64,000 nucleotides of DNA from Aestuariivivens insulae (GCF_022662195.1 NZ_JAKMCS010000001.1:434001-498000); one strand, 5' to 3'. Counted from the first letter of the stretch, positions 25,813 through 34,839 are shown. Notes: generated from the sequence alone by a model not told the origin. Made by a program: numbers and translations.

Positions 25813-27156
25813 TTAATGTTCAGGTTTGTTTTCATTTCGGTTAGTTCCCTCTCCTTTGGAGAGGGCTAGGGAGAGGCGTATTTTTTCAACCAATCGATAG
25901 ACATCTTCAAACGAATTGTATAGTGGTACGGGTGCACAACGAATAACATCGGGTTCTCGCCAATCACTAATAACACCTGCTTTAGTTAGTTTATCATGCA
26001 AATTTTTATCGGCATTCTTAACTTGAATGGATAGTTGGCAACCGCGTTCTTGAGGGTTACTGGGCGTAATGATTCTAATCACATCCTCGCCTAATTGTTT
26101 CAGTAAAAATTCGAAGTAACTCGTTAGCTTTTTAGATTTTTCAATTAGGTTTTCAATACCGGCTTGATTAAAAATATCTAGCGAGGCTTTTATGGCAGCC
26201 ATAGATAAAATGGGCGGATTGCTTAGTTGCCAGCCTTCGGCTCCGGGCAATTGGTCAAACTCGTGCCTCATATTAAAACGGGTTTGTTTATTATGGCTCC
26301 ACCAGCCTGTAAAACGGTTGAGGTCTTTACGGTGGGCATGGCGTTCGTGAACAAAGCAGCCTGCTAAACTTCCAGGACCGGAATTTAAGTATTTATAAGT
26401 ACACCAAACAGCAAAATCGGCTCCCGAGTCATGCAAATTTAGTTTTACATTGCCTGCGCCATGGGCGCAATCAAACCCTACTTTGCAACCGTATTGGTGT
26501 CCTAATTGAGTGATGCGCTTTAAATCGAAATATTGTCCAGTATAATAGTTAACCCCACCTATCATAATAAGAGCGATTTCATCACCTTGGGTTTTAAGGA
26601 TTTGTTCTAAATCTTCATAGCGTAACAATTCTTCATGTTCTCGAGGTTTCCAAAGGATTAAGCCTTCTTTGTCGTCAAACCCATGATGGCGTAATTGCGA
26701 CTCTACGGCATACTTATCGGAAGGGAATGCATCACTTTCAATAAGGATTTTATAACGAGTTTTTGTGGGTTGGTAAAACGATACCATCATAAAATGCAGA
26801 TTGGCTGTAAGTGTATTCATTACAACTACTTCAATAGGCTTGGCACCAACAATTTCAGCCATGTTTTTGGTTAAGAACTCGTGGTATGGGAGCCAAGGAT
26901 TTTTGGCTTCGGTATGCCCCTCAACGCCTAAATTGGCCCAGTCTTCAAGTTCTTGGTTTATGTAGTTCTTGGTTTGTTTTGGTTGTAACCCCAGTGAATT
27001 GCCTGTCATATAAATTAACTCATTTTCTTGGGCATCCTTGGGGATGTGAAATAGGTTTCTGTAGGACTTTAATATGTCGTTTTGATCTTGCTCTATGGCA
27101 TAATCAAGACCTAATTTATGTTCGGACAAGATGAATTGTTTTTCTGTTCCTAACAA
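25813..27156 (-). CDS. kynU: Kynureninase
   Basis: A PLP enzyme that cleaves kynurenine or 3-hydroxykynurenine to (3-hydroxy)anthranilate and alanine. Recognisable blocks: MTGNSLGLQPKQTKNYI, VVMNTLTANLHFMMVSFY, GFDCAHGAGNVKLNLHD and the PLP lysine in WCTYKYLNSGPGSLAG. It is 447 aa. No ATG precedes the conserved N terminus, and an in-frame stop lies just upstream, so the start is probably the TTG at 27156. The last ~17 residues (LSLALSKGEGTN and beyond) come from a palindromic repeat. First gene of the cluster. Confidence 0.94.
   Translation of the reverse strand: MLGTEKQFILSEHKLGLDYAIEQDQNDILKSYRNLFHIPKDAQENELIYMTGNSLGLQPKQTKNYINQELEDWANLGVEGHTEAKNPWLPYHEFLTKNMAEIVGAKPIEVVVMNTLTANLHFMMVSFYQPTKTRYKILIESDAFPSDKYAVESQLRHHGFDDKEGLILWKPREHEELLRYEDLEQILKTQGDEIALIMIGGVNYYTGQYFDLKRITQLGHQYGCKVGFDCAHGAGNVKLNLHDSGADFAVWCTYKYLNSGPGSLAGCFVHERHAHRKDLNRFTGWWSHNKQTRFNMRHEFDQLPGAEGWQLSNPPILSMAAIKASLDIFNQAGIENLIEKSKKLTSYFEFLLKQLGEDVIRIITPSNPQERGCQLSIQVKNADKNLHDKLTKAGVISDWREPDVIRCAPVPLYNSFEDVYRLVEKIRLSLALSKGEGTNRNENKPEH
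25847..25876. repeat. Palindromic repeat translated into the C terminus of KynU
   Basis: CCCTCTCC (25847-25854), loop TTT, GGAGAGGG (25858-25865), then CTAGGGAGAGG. It has the same plan as 22358-22384 and encodes part of the C-terminal tail beyond the conserved kynureninase end. Confidence 0.8.
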
Positions 27157-27340
27157 AAATAAGAATTATAATTTTTGAAATAAGAACATGAACAGGGATT
27201 TTCGAGATGACATTTTTGTATATTTACTATATACTGCTAAGATTGATTATACGTTGTGGTCTTAGAGCTTCTTTGTTGGTTTTATTATAATATAAAAATA
27301 GCAAAGGGATATATGGTATTTTTATTAATAGTTTTTTGTT

Positions 27341-27760
27341 ATGAGTACTAAAAAAGAATATACCAATGGTGAAGTGACCGTAGTTTGGGAAGCTAATAAG
27401 TGTGTACACTCTGGTGTTTGTGTTAGAGGGCTTCCTAAAGTGTTTAGGCCTAAAGAGAGGCCTTGGGTGCGAATACAGGCTGCAGATACTAATGCTATTA
27501 TAAATCAGGTGAAGCATTGTCCATCGGGGGCATTGCATTATTATTTAAATGGTGAGACAAAGCAAGCTACTAATCCAGAAAATACCAAGGTAGAGGTTAT
27601 GAATAATGGTCCGCTATTAGTGCACGGGACATTAGAGGTTACCCATAAAGATGGTAGGAAGGAGTTAAAACAAAAGACCACTGCTTTTTGTAGATGTGGA
27701 AGTTCAAACAATAAGCCATTTTGTGATGGTAGTCATTCGAAGAAAGGCTTTGTGGATTAG
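27341..27760 (+). CDS. Two-domain iron-sulfur protein (Fer4_19 + CDGSH)
   Basis: 139 residues in two modules. Residues ~10-70 form a divergent ferredoxin-like domain (NKCVHSGVCVRGLPKVF ... INQVKHCPSGAL). Residues ~110-135 form a CDGSH/mitoNEET-type 2Fe-2S site (FCRCGSSNNKPFCDGSH), with the three Cys and one His ligands intact. Probably an electron-transfer or iron-sulfur carrier protein in the cytoplasm. It diverges from kynU, 184 bp apart. No firm link to that pathway is shown. Confidence 0.86.
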   Translation: MSTKKEYTNGEVTVVWEANKCVHSGVCVRGLPKVFRPKERPWVRIQAADTNAIINQVKHCPSGALHYYLNGETKQATNPENTKVEVMNNGPLLVHGTLEVTHKDGRKELKQKTTAFCRCGSSNNKPFCDGSHSKKGFVD

Positions 27761-27777
27761 CCGATTTTAAAGGCCTT

Positions 27778-28644
27778 TTACAAATAGGCTAGTGTGAAGC
27801 TTTTAATCTTGCTCCAAGTGTCCAATAGCAAAGCGATTTCATTAGGATTGGCACCCCAACCGTGGCCAGCATCTGGATAGAGCGTAAACTCGTTTGCGAC
27901 ATTTAGCGTGTTCAATTTATCTCTTAAATCGGTTCCCTGGCTTGTTGGAACTAAAGGGTCTTGTCCGCCATAGAATAAAATAGTTGGTGGCGAAGTTGTT
28001 GTGGCTCGGTGTAGAGGGCTAACTTCCTTGAGATAATCTTCGGACGGGTTCACACCGTACACATTAAGTAATTCTTGTAATAAAGGGTCGGTGTTATTTG
28101 TGTAGGCGGGGTCTAAAAAGTTGGTTGGTCCCACAATACTGCAAACCATATTGACATTGTTTTGGGTGTCGAAAGCATAACTCCATAAAAGGGATAAATG
28201 GCCACCCGCACTAGTGCCTAAGAAACCATAGTTTTCAGAAATCACATAATCATCTTTTTTGGCTTTTAGTTGGTTTATTACTGAAGTAATATCATCAATT
28301 TGCATAGGGTAAGGCGGATTGTTTTCATCGGATAGCCTATAATTGATGTTCACTAAAGCAATATCTGGAAAATCGGCTCTATATAGTCCAATTAGAGCAT
28401 CCATGCTACTTTTGTCTCCAGAACTCCAGCCTCCTCCGTGGACTAAAATCATAACTTTGGTTTGTTTTGTTCTGTCTTCGGGAAGGTAAATGTCATAGAT
28501 TTGATTGCTATCTGAACCATAAGAGACATCAGTTAGTTTTAGAGATTCTAGTTTTTCGGAATTGGAATCGCCACTATCATCTGAACAAGAAAAAGACAAT
28601 AAAAAGAATAGTATTAGTGATAAGGTAGGTGTAATTAGTTTCAT
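27778..28644 (-). CDS. Alpha/beta-hydrolase lipoprotein (HSL/BD-FAE-like esterase)
   Basis: 288 residues with a lipoprotein signal (FLLSFSC). The oxyanion motif HGGGW is in MILVHGGGWSSGDKSS, the nucleophile serine in GFLGTSAGGHLSLLW, Asp in YGGQDPLVPTSQG and His in YPDAGHGWG. This is the fold of BD-FAE feruloyl esterases and also of kynurenine formamidases (HGGxW). With the kynurenine cluster close by, a formamidase-like role is conceivable. However, the lipoprotein signal puts it outside the cytoplasm, so an esterase on external substrates is more likely. Confidence 0.83.
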   Translation of the reverse strand: MKLITPTLSLILFFLLSFSCSDDSGDSNSEKLESLKLTDVSYGSDSNQIYDIYLPEDRTKQTKVMILVHGGGWSSGDKSSMDALIGLYRADFPDIALVNINYRLSDENNPPYPMQIDDITSVINQLKAKKDDYVISENYGFLGTSAGGHLSLLWSYAFDTQNNVNMVCSIVGPTNFLDPAYTNNTDPLLQELLNVYGVNPSEDYLKEVSPLHRATTTSPPTILFYGGQDPLVPTSQGTDLRDKLNTLNVANEFTLYPDAGHGWGANPNEIALLLDTWSKIKSFTLAYL

Positions 28645-28784
28645 CTGTCTATAATATTATTTTTCAGAGGCCATGATTTACTTCTATTGATATTGGTGTC
28701 CAGACTAATGGTGGTTCAATACATGGTTTTAATAACTTAAAAGAAAAAGATATATTGCCTGCTTTTTATGTGTAAATATAAAAA

Positions 28785-28816
28785 AAGAGCCTTATAAATA
28801 GTCTTATAAGGCTCTT
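28785..28816 (-). terminator. Terminator of the sugar symporter gene
   Basis: A 13-bp perfect stem, AAGAGCCTTATAA / TTATAAGGCTCTT, with a 6-nt loop. On the minus strand it is followed by a T-run, 23 bp after the symporter stop codon. Confidence 0.9.
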
Positions 28817-28839
28817 GTCTAATATGTGTTGTTATTGAT

Positions 28840-30489
28840 TTACCAAAACATGGCATACAATACGGTTAGTATAAGTAATACTGCAAACGAACCAATATTG
28901 AATATTGGCGATGTTTTGAACAGTGCCTTAGTGATAGGGATCCCTTTATCGTCATCGGCTCCTTTATGTTGCATATAACTATAAATAGCAATTACAATCA
29001 TGGTTAATAACAAGGTGTATCCCATTTGGTCCATAAAAGGAACATCAACAAAAAATGGAGAGGTAGACCATCCTTTAGGAGCTACCTTAAAGTACATGGC
29101 AATTGGAATTGAAGACAAAGCACCAACAATGGCGGCTTTGTTTGTTGTTTTCTTCCAGAACAAACCAAGTAAGAATACGGCCAATATACCTGGACTTACC
29201 ACGCCTGTATATTCTTGTATGAACAGGAATGCCTGATCTAAATTTCCTAAAAGAGGCGCCATAATACATGCAATGACCAATGCAACGAATGCAGAAATAC
29301 GCCCCATATTTACTGTAGCTTTATCACCTGCAGTTTTGTTGATATACTGTTTGTATATATCCATGGTGAAAATGGTGGATGTTGAATTTAACATCGATGC
29401 CAAAGATGATACAATTGCAGCAGCCAGGGCTGCAAAGGCAACACCTTTTAGGCCTGTTGGTAAGAATTGTAATAACCAAGGATAGGCTTTGTCGGCCTGT
29501 TCTAAAGATGGTATGTTTCTAGTAGCTACTTCGCCCAAGCTTGCCATTAATTCAGGATCGTTAATGATTACATAAGCAGCAATTCCAGGAATAACAACAA
29601 TTAAAGGAATGACCAGCTTTAAAAATGCAGCCAATAAAATACCCTTTTGGGCCTCTCTTAAAGATTTGGCAGCCAGTGTCCTTTGGATAATATATTGGTT
29701 GAAGCCCCAATAGTATAGATTGGCGACCCACATACCCCCAACTAATACACCTAGACCAGGTAGGTTTTTGTATTCTGGGTTAGATTTGTCCAGGATCATT
29801 TCAAAGCGTTCTGGAACAGCTTCGAAAACCGTATTGAGACCAGCAACAAAACCGTGTCCTCCAGATACAGTATTCAAGGCTAAATAAGTAGTTACCAAAC
29901 CACCCATAACCAAAAAGACCACTTGGATAACATCGGTCCATGCTACAGCCGATAGTCCCCCATAAAGGGAGTAAGCCGCTGCGAATAGTGCCAATCCCAT
30001 AACACCATATATTAGAGGGATTCCCATAATGGTTTCTAAGGCTAGTGCCCCCAAATATAAAACCGTAGTAAGGTTAACAAACACATAAAGAGCGATCCAG
30101 AATACAGCCAATATGGTTTTTAGGTTGGTAGAATATCTTTTTTCAACAAATTCGGGAATGGTATAAAGCCCTTTTTCAATAAAAATGGGCAAAAAGTATT
30201 TACCTACTATAATTAAGGTTATGGCTGCCATCCACTCGTAAGAGGCTATGGCCAAACCAGAGGCGAAGCCCGAGCCGGACATGCCTATAAATTGTTCGGC
30301 AGAGATATTGGCGGCTATTAATGAAGCACCAATGGCCCACCAGGGCAATGACTTACTCGCTAAAAAATAATCTTCGGCATTTTTTTGATGCCCTTTTTTG
30401 TCTCTTGAAACCCAAAGTCCTACGCCCAATATTAAAATGGCGTAAGCAATGAATACAACATAATCCCATTCGTGAAATCCAGATGTCAT
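28840..30489 (-). CDS. sglT: Na+/galactose symporter, vSGLT-like (SSS family)
   Basis: 549 residues and about 14 helices. The sequence is strikingly close to Vibrio vSGLT as I remember it: GLWVSRDKKG, SLIAANISAEQFIGMSGSG, YEWMAAITLIIVGKYFLPI, ANLYYWGFNQYIIQRTLAAK, SLASMLNSTSTIFTMDIYKQ and a C-terminal VLYAMFW. Glu in SYEW, Asn and Gln in the IAANISAEQF segment, and Tyr in YYWGFNQY correspond to known galactose contacts. It diverges from the gal operon, which supports galactose or glucose as substrate. Confidence 0.93.
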   Translation of the reverse strand: MTSGFHEWDYVVFIAYAILILGVGLWVSRDKKGHQKNAEDYFLASKSLPWWAIGASLIAANISAEQFIGMSGSGFASGLAIASYEWMAAITLIIVGKYFLPIFIEKGLYTIPEFVEKRYSTNLKTILAVFWIALYVFVNLTTVLYLGALALETIMGIPLIYGVMGLALFAAAYSLYGGLSAVAWTDVIQVVFLVMGGLVTTYLALNTVSGGHGFVAGLNTVFEAVPERFEMILDKSNPEYKNLPGLGVLVGGMWVANLYYWGFNQYIIQRTLAAKSLREAQKGILLAAFLKLVIPLIVVIPGIAAYVIINDPELMASLGEVATRNIPSLEQADKAYPWLLQFLPTGLKGVAFAALAAAIVSSLASMLNSTSTIFTMDIYKQYINKTAGDKATVNMGRISAFVALVIACIMAPLLGNLDQAFLFIQEYTGVVSPGILAVFLLGLFWKKTTNKAAIVGALSSIPIAMYFKVAPKGWSTSPFFVDVPFMDQMGYTLLLTMIVIAIYSYMQHKGADDDKGIPITKALFKTSPIFNIGSFAVLLILTVLYAMFW

Positions 30490-30516
30490 AGTTTAATAAG
30501 TATTTAGTTAGTTGAA

Positions 30517-30534
30517 ATCCATAAAAATATGGAT
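30517..30534. promoter_or_regulatory. Candidate operator in the sglT-gntR divergent region
   Basis: ATCCATA, 4 nt, TATGGAT form a perfect 7-bp inverted repeat just downstream of the sglT -7 box. A half-site ATCCATA recurs at 30647-30653, at the gntR start. It is a reasonable binding site for the adjacent GntR-type regulator; this is inferred from symmetry and position only. Confidence 0.45.
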
Positions 30535-30544
30535 ATAAAAAAGC

Positions 30545-30552
30545 CAAATATA
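30545..30552 (-). promoter_or_regulatory. -7 element of the sglT promoter
   Basis: On the minus strand this reads TATATTTG, a perfect TAnnTTTG match, 55 bp before the sglT start. No clear -33 TTG is found upstream. Confidence 0.5.
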
Positions 30553-30625
30553 TAAATTAAAATTTAAACTTAGTGTTAAAAAAAACAAACTAGTAGGGAG
30601 TGGTAGGGTTTTAAAAAAAATATTA

Positions 30626-30633
30626 TATCTTTG
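30626..30633 (+). promoter_or_regulatory. -7 element of the gntR-gal operon
   Basis: TATCTTTG matches TAnnTTTG exactly and ends 8 bp before the gntR ATG, which implies a very short or absent mRNA leader. Confidence 0.52.
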
Positions 30634-30641
30634 TAACCGTT

Positions 30642-31634
30642 ATGATATCCATAAAGAGTAATGTAGGTAAAGCAAAGTACAAGCAAATTGTTAGTTCAAT
30701 TGAAGATGCTATAGCTACAGGTGTGCTTAAAAAGGGGGATAGAATACCTTCTATTAATGAGGTTAAGGCTTTGCACTCTTTATCACGGGATACGGTTTTA
30801 ATGGCATTTAATGAATTAAAAAACCGGGGTATCATACAATCGGTTGTGGGGAAGGGGTACTTTGTTTCTAGTGAGGCTATTCATGTTGATCAAAATATAT
30901 TTTTGCTTTTTGATGAGTTGAATTCGTTTAAGGAAGACTTATACAATTCATTTTTGGATCACCTGGGAGACAACGTTCATGTTGATATTTTCTTTCATCA
31001 CTTCAACAAGGAACTCTTTGCTAAATTGATTAATGACAATATTGGAGCATATAATAATTATGTGATAATGCCTGCTAATTTGCCAGATACCAATACTGTG
31101 ATAAAGAATTTGCCTGCGGATAGAGTATATATTTTAGACCAAATGCATGCCGATTTAAATGCATATGCAGCCATATATCAAAATTTCGAAGATGATATGT
31201 TTAAAAACCTTACTAACTTATCAAATCTTATCAATAAGTATAATAGGTTGATATTGGTTTTTTCCCAAGATAAACAACCAATGGGTATGTTAAGGGGATT
31301 TAAACGTTTTTGCGATGTAAATGGATTTGCTAGTTCAGTAATAGATACAGCTAAGCACCTTATGCCAAAGCAGGGCGAGGTATATATTATTCCAGACGAC
31401 AAAGACCTGTTGTATACTATCAAGGCGCTTAAAAAGTATAATTTATCGTTAGCAAAAGATGTGGGGGTTATCTCTTATAACGATACCTTGCTTAAAGAAA
31501 TTGTAGAAGGCGGTATAACAACTATATCAACAGATTTTAATGCTATGGGCAGGCGATTGGCAGAAATGATATGCAACAAAGAACATGAGCAAGTAGTGAA
31601 CCCCAATAATTTAATTATTAGAAATTCTTTATAA
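30642..31634 (+). CDS. GntR-type regulator with sugar-binding (LacI-like) domain
   Basis: 330 residues. An N-terminal winged helix of the GntR family (about 8-75) includes IATGVLKKGDRIPSINEV and LSRDTVLMAFNELKNRGII. A LacI/periplasmic-binding-type effector domain follows, ending DFNAMGRRLAEMICNKEHEQ. It is the first gene of the galactose operon, 9 bp before the epimerase gene, so it very probably controls this operon and the divergent symporter in response to galactose or a derivative. The effector is inferred. Confidence 0.9.
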   Translation: MISIKSNVGKAKYKQIVSSIEDAIATGVLKKGDRIPSINEVKALHSLSRDTVLMAFNELKNRGIIQSVVGKGYFVSSEAIHVDQNIFLLFDELNSFKEDLYNSFLDHLGDNVHVDIFFHHFNKELFAKLINDNIGAYNNYVIMPANLPDTNTVIKNLPADRVYILDQMHADLNAYAAIYQNFEDDMFKNLTNLSNLINKYNRLILVFSQDKQPMGMLRGFKRFCDVNGFASSVIDTAKHLMPKQGEVYIIPDDKDLLYTIKALKKYNLSLAKDVGVISYNDTLLKEIVEGGITTISTDFNAMGRRLAEMICNKEHEQVVNPNNLIIRNSL

Positions 31635-31643
31635 ATTTTTTGA

Positions 31644-32537
31644 ATGTATAGTGTAAATCATAATAAAGTATCAAATGTATTAGAGGTAGAAAGCCCTAAT
31701 AAAAAGTTATATGCTAAGATCTATTTAGATGAAGGAGCAAGTCTTCAGGAATTAACGCTAAGCGGACAAGCCATCATTCAGGATCTGTCCCCGTTAACTT
31801 ATGCCAATACTTATGCGTCTTCCATTTTGTTTCCCTTTGCCAATAGGGTTAAAGGGGGAGTTTATACTTTTGAAGGAGACACGTATCAACTAGAAGCCAA
31901 TCAAAGAGAAGAACATAATGCGTTGCACGGTTTGGTTTACAATAAAACCTTTAGTGTGGTTGATGGTCAAGTTGATGTGAATTCTGCTACACTAATATTG
32001 GAGTATAATGAAACCAATGCGTCTGTAGGATTTCCGTATACTTATCATATTCAATTAAAATATGTTTTTAGTCAAGAGGGCTTAAGTTTAGGTGTAATTG
32101 TTAAAAATACAAGTTCCAAAGCGTTTCCATTTACGCTAGGTTGGCACCCTTACTTTTGTAGTGATAACCTGTATGAAAGCGAAATACAAATGGACAGCTC
32201 CCAAAAAATAGTTCTGGGAGAAGGCAATATCACTAAAGGTGTTGAAAAAACGAATACAGAGTCGCCCCTAAAAATTAAAGATCAGCAGCTTGATGATTGT
32301 TGGATTTTAAATTCAGATGAGGTGGTTTTCAAGACGCCAAAATACCATTTGCAGTTCAATGCAACGGGAGACAATAATTATTTACAGTTATATACACCGC
32401 CAAAAACGAATACCATTGCTATAGAACCTACTACAGGAGTATCTGATAGTTTGAATAATAAGATTGGGTTACAAATTTTGCAACCCAATGAAGCCCATAA
32501 TATGGAATGGCGCTTGAAAATAAAAGAAGACCACTAG
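31644..32537 (+). CDS. galM: Aldose 1-epimerase (galactose mutarotase)
   Basis: 297 residues, galactose-mutarotase-like beta fold. It interconverts alpha and beta anomers for galactokinase. Visible motifs: SSILFPFANRVKGGVYTF, EEHNALHGLVYNKTF (His), FPFTLGWHPYFC (catalytic His region) and LQLYTPPKTNTIAIEPTTG (Glu base). It sits between gntR and galK (36 bp to galK) and belongs to the same operon. Confidence 0.88.
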   Translation: MYSVNHNKVSNVLEVESPNKKLYAKIYLDEGASLQELTLSGQAIIQDLSPLTYANTYASSILFPFANRVKGGVYTFEGDTYQLEANQREEHNALHGLVYNKTFSVVDGQVDVNSATLILEYNETNASVGFPYTYHIQLKYVFSQEGLSLGVIVKNTSSKAFPFTLGWHPYFCSDNLYESEIQMDSSQKIVLGEGNITKGVEKTNTESPLKIKDQQLDDCWILNSDEVVFKTPKYHLQFNATGDNNYLQLYTPPKTNTIAIEPTTGVSDSLNNKIGLQILQPNEAHNMEWRLKIKEDH

Positions 32538-32573
32538 ATTACATCACAACATAAAACCATTAAATATTAATAG

Positions 32574-33722
32574 ATGAAAGAACAGATGCTTAGTGAGGTT
32601 AAAAATGTATTCATAGAAAACTATGGAGTAGAGCCATTGCTTATTTTTTCACCTGGACGAATTAATATAATAGGCGAGCATACCGATTATAATGATGGCT
32701 TTGTCTTTCCGGCAGCCGTAGACAAAGGTATAGCTGCCGCAATACAGAAAAGCGATGCGCAATATTCATCGGCTCATGCTTTGGATATGGACGGGCATAT
32801 TGAGTTTCAATTAGATCAACTAAAGCCACAAGCACAAGGAAGTTGGGAGAATTATGTTTTGGGTGTAGTGGCCGAAATTCAAAATAGAAATAAGGTTATT
32901 GGTAACTTTAATATTGTTTTTAAGGGCGATATACCAAGTGGAGCAGGCATGTCATCGTCTGCGGCATTAGAAAATAGTGTGGTGTTTGGTTTAAATGAAC
33001 TTTTCAATTTAGGGTTGACCAAACATGAGATGATACTTATTTCACAAAAGGCAGAACACAATTACGTTGGTGTGAAATGTGGCATTATGGATCAATATGC
33101 CAGTATGTTTGGTAAAAAAGACCATGCTTTGCTTTTGGATTGCAGAACTGTGGAATCCAAACCTTATAAAATAGATTTTAAAGACCACCAGTTGATGCTC
33201 ATCAATACCAATGTAAAGCACAGTCTGTCCGATAGTGCCTATAATGATAGGCGTTCGGCTTGCGAAAGCATTGCAGAATTATTGGGTATTAAGGCGTTAA
33301 GGGACGCTACGATTATAGATTTGGAAACTATAAAGGATAAAGTAACACCAGAGAATTACCAAAAGGCACTATTTGTTATTGAAGAAAACAATAGGGCCAT
33401 TATGGCATCCAAGGCTATAGAAGATGGTGATTTGGAAACCCTCGGAAATTTAATTTATGGGTCACATAATGGTTTGTCAAAACAATATAAAGTAAGTTGT
33501 GAAGAGCTGGACTTTCTTGTAGAGCAGGCTAAGTTAAATAAGCAGGTTTTAGGAGCGAGAATGATGGGCGGTGGTTTTGGTGGCTGTACCATCAATTTGA
33601 TAGAAAAAACAGCGGCCAATACTTTTGCCGAAACGGTTTCCAAGGCTTATGAAAAGGCTTTTGGTAAATCCTGTTCGGTTTATTTTATAGCACTTTCTGA
33701 AGGAACTCACATTGTTAAATAA
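32574..33722 (+). CDS. galK: Galactokinase
   Basis: 382 residues, GHMP kinase. It phosphorylates alpha-D-galactose at C1. Signature N-terminal motif PGRINIIGEHTDYNDGFVFP, ATP loop GDIPSGAGMSSSAALE and C-terminal motif ARMMGGGFGGCTI are all intact. The catalytic Asp lies in the VGVKCGIMDQYASMFG region. It is followed 20 bp later by galT. Confidence 0.97.
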   Translation: MKEQMLSEVKNVFIENYGVEPLLIFSPGRINIIGEHTDYNDGFVFPAAVDKGIAAAIQKSDAQYSSAHALDMDGHIEFQLDQLKPQAQGSWENYVLGVVAEIQNRNKVIGNFNIVFKGDIPSGAGMSSSAALENSVVFGLNELFNLGLTKHEMILISQKAEHNYVGVKCGIMDQYASMFGKKDHALLLDCRTVESKPYKIDFKDHQLMLINTNVKHSLSDSAYNDRRSACESIAELLGIKALRDATIIDLETIKDKVTPENYQKALFVIEENNRAIMASKAIEDGDLETLGNLIYGSHNGLSKQYKVSCEELDFLVEQAKLNKQVLGARMMGGGFGGCTINLIEKTAANTFAETVSKAYEKAFGKSCSVYFIALSEGTHIVK

Positions 33723-33742
33723 TATTAAAAGGGGATTAAGAG

Positions 33743-34765
33743 ATGAACAATACAGATTTACAGGATTATTCACATAAACGATTCAATATTTTAACAGGAG
33801 AGTGGGTTTTGGTATCACCCCATCGTGCCAAACGACCTTGGCAAGGACAAAATGAAGCGGTGTCTAATGAAAAAAGACCCGCCTATGATGAAACGTGTTA
33901 TTTATGTGCAGGAAATACTAGGATTAATGGAGAGATCAACCCTAAATACGAAGACGTTTTTATTTTTACTAACGATTTTGCAGCCTTACAAAGTGATTCA
34001 CCTTCATTTCAACTGGAAGAAGGCTTATTAAAAGCACAAAGTGAAATCGGTATTTGTAAAGTGGTTTGTTTTAGTCCGGATCACTCTAAAAGTTTGGCCG
34101 ATATGTCACCCAACGAAATTGAAAAAGTGGTTTTGGCCTGGCAAAAGGAATATAAGGCACTTGGTGAAAACGAATTAATCAACTACGTACAGATATTTGA
34201 AAATAAAGGTGCCGTAATGGGCTGTAGCAATCCACACCCCCATGGGCAAATTTGGAGCCAGTCTACACTTCCTAACGAAGTTGATAAAAAAAATACACAG
34301 CAACTAAACTACTATAAAACCAACAACAGTAGTTTGTTGGGCGATTACCTAAAGCAAGAACTGGAAAAGGAAGAACGCATTATTTTCCAGAACGATGCAT
34401 TTGTGGTTTTAATTCCGTTTTGGGCCGTATGGCCATTTGAAGCTATGGTAGTTCCTAAAAAACATCAGTCCAGTATTTTGGAAATGGATGACAAGGAGAC
34501 TTTACTTTATGCCGAAGCTATTTCAGTATTAACTAAAGCATACGATAAGTTGTTCAATACTTCATTCCCATATTCCAGTGGTATACACCAAGCTCCTACT
34601 AATGCCGGGGATAATGCCCATTGGCATTGGCACATGAGTTTTTACCCACCATTGTTGCGAAGTGCCACCGTTAAGAAATTTATGGTAGGCTATGAAATGT
34701 TTGGATCACCACAACGCGATATTACTGCCGAAACAGCAGCACAAAGAATAAAGGCTTTGATTTAG
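33743..34765 (+). CDS. galT: Galactose-1-phosphate uridylyltransferase
   Basis: 340 residues, HIT superfamily. It exchanges UMP between UDP-glucose and galactose-1-phosphate. The zinc-binding CYLCAGN motif lies near residue 52, the catalytic His in GCSNPHPHGQIWSQ, and the C-terminal metal/structural region in NAHWHWHMSFYPPLLRS. Last gene of the operon, followed by a terminator. No galE is present in the window, so UDP-galactose epimerase must be encoded elsewhere. Confidence 0.96.
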   Translation: MNNTDLQDYSHKRFNILTGEWVLVSPHRAKRPWQGQNEAVSNEKRPAYDETCYLCAGNTRINGEINPKYEDVFIFTNDFAALQSDSPSFQLEEGLLKAQSEIGICKVVCFSPDHSKSLADMSPNEIEKVVLAWQKEYKALGENELINYVQIFENKGAVMGCSNPHPHGQIWSQSTLPNEVDKKNTQQLNYYKTNNSSLLGDYLKQELEKEERIIFQNDAFVVLIPFWAVWPFEAMVVPKKHQSSILEMDDKETLLYAEAISVLTKAYDKLFNTSFPYSSGIHQAPTNAGDNAHWHWHMSFYPPLLRSATVKKFMVGYEMFGSPQRDITAETAAQRIKALI

Positions 34766-34790
34766 TTATCAGATTTTTGAGTTAGTCAGT

Positions 34791-34839
34791 AATAACCCGT
34801 TACCTTTCTTTTAAAGATTGGTGATGGGTTATTTTTTTT
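34791..34839 (+). terminator. Terminator of the galactose operon
   Basis: AATAACCCGTTACC (34791-34804) pairs with GGTGATGGGTTATT (34820-34833) through two G-U pairs, followed by a T-run. Confidence 0.85.

Noticed and set aside
27227-27538. 103-codon minus-strand frame
   Set aside because: It is antisense to the CDGSH protein, whose iron-sulfur motifs prove the plus-strand frame.
27778-28644. Kynurenine formamidase for the neighbouring cluster
   Set aside because: The HGGGW motif fits, but the lipoprotein signal places it outside the cytoplasm and it is not in the cluster's transcript; kept as esterase.
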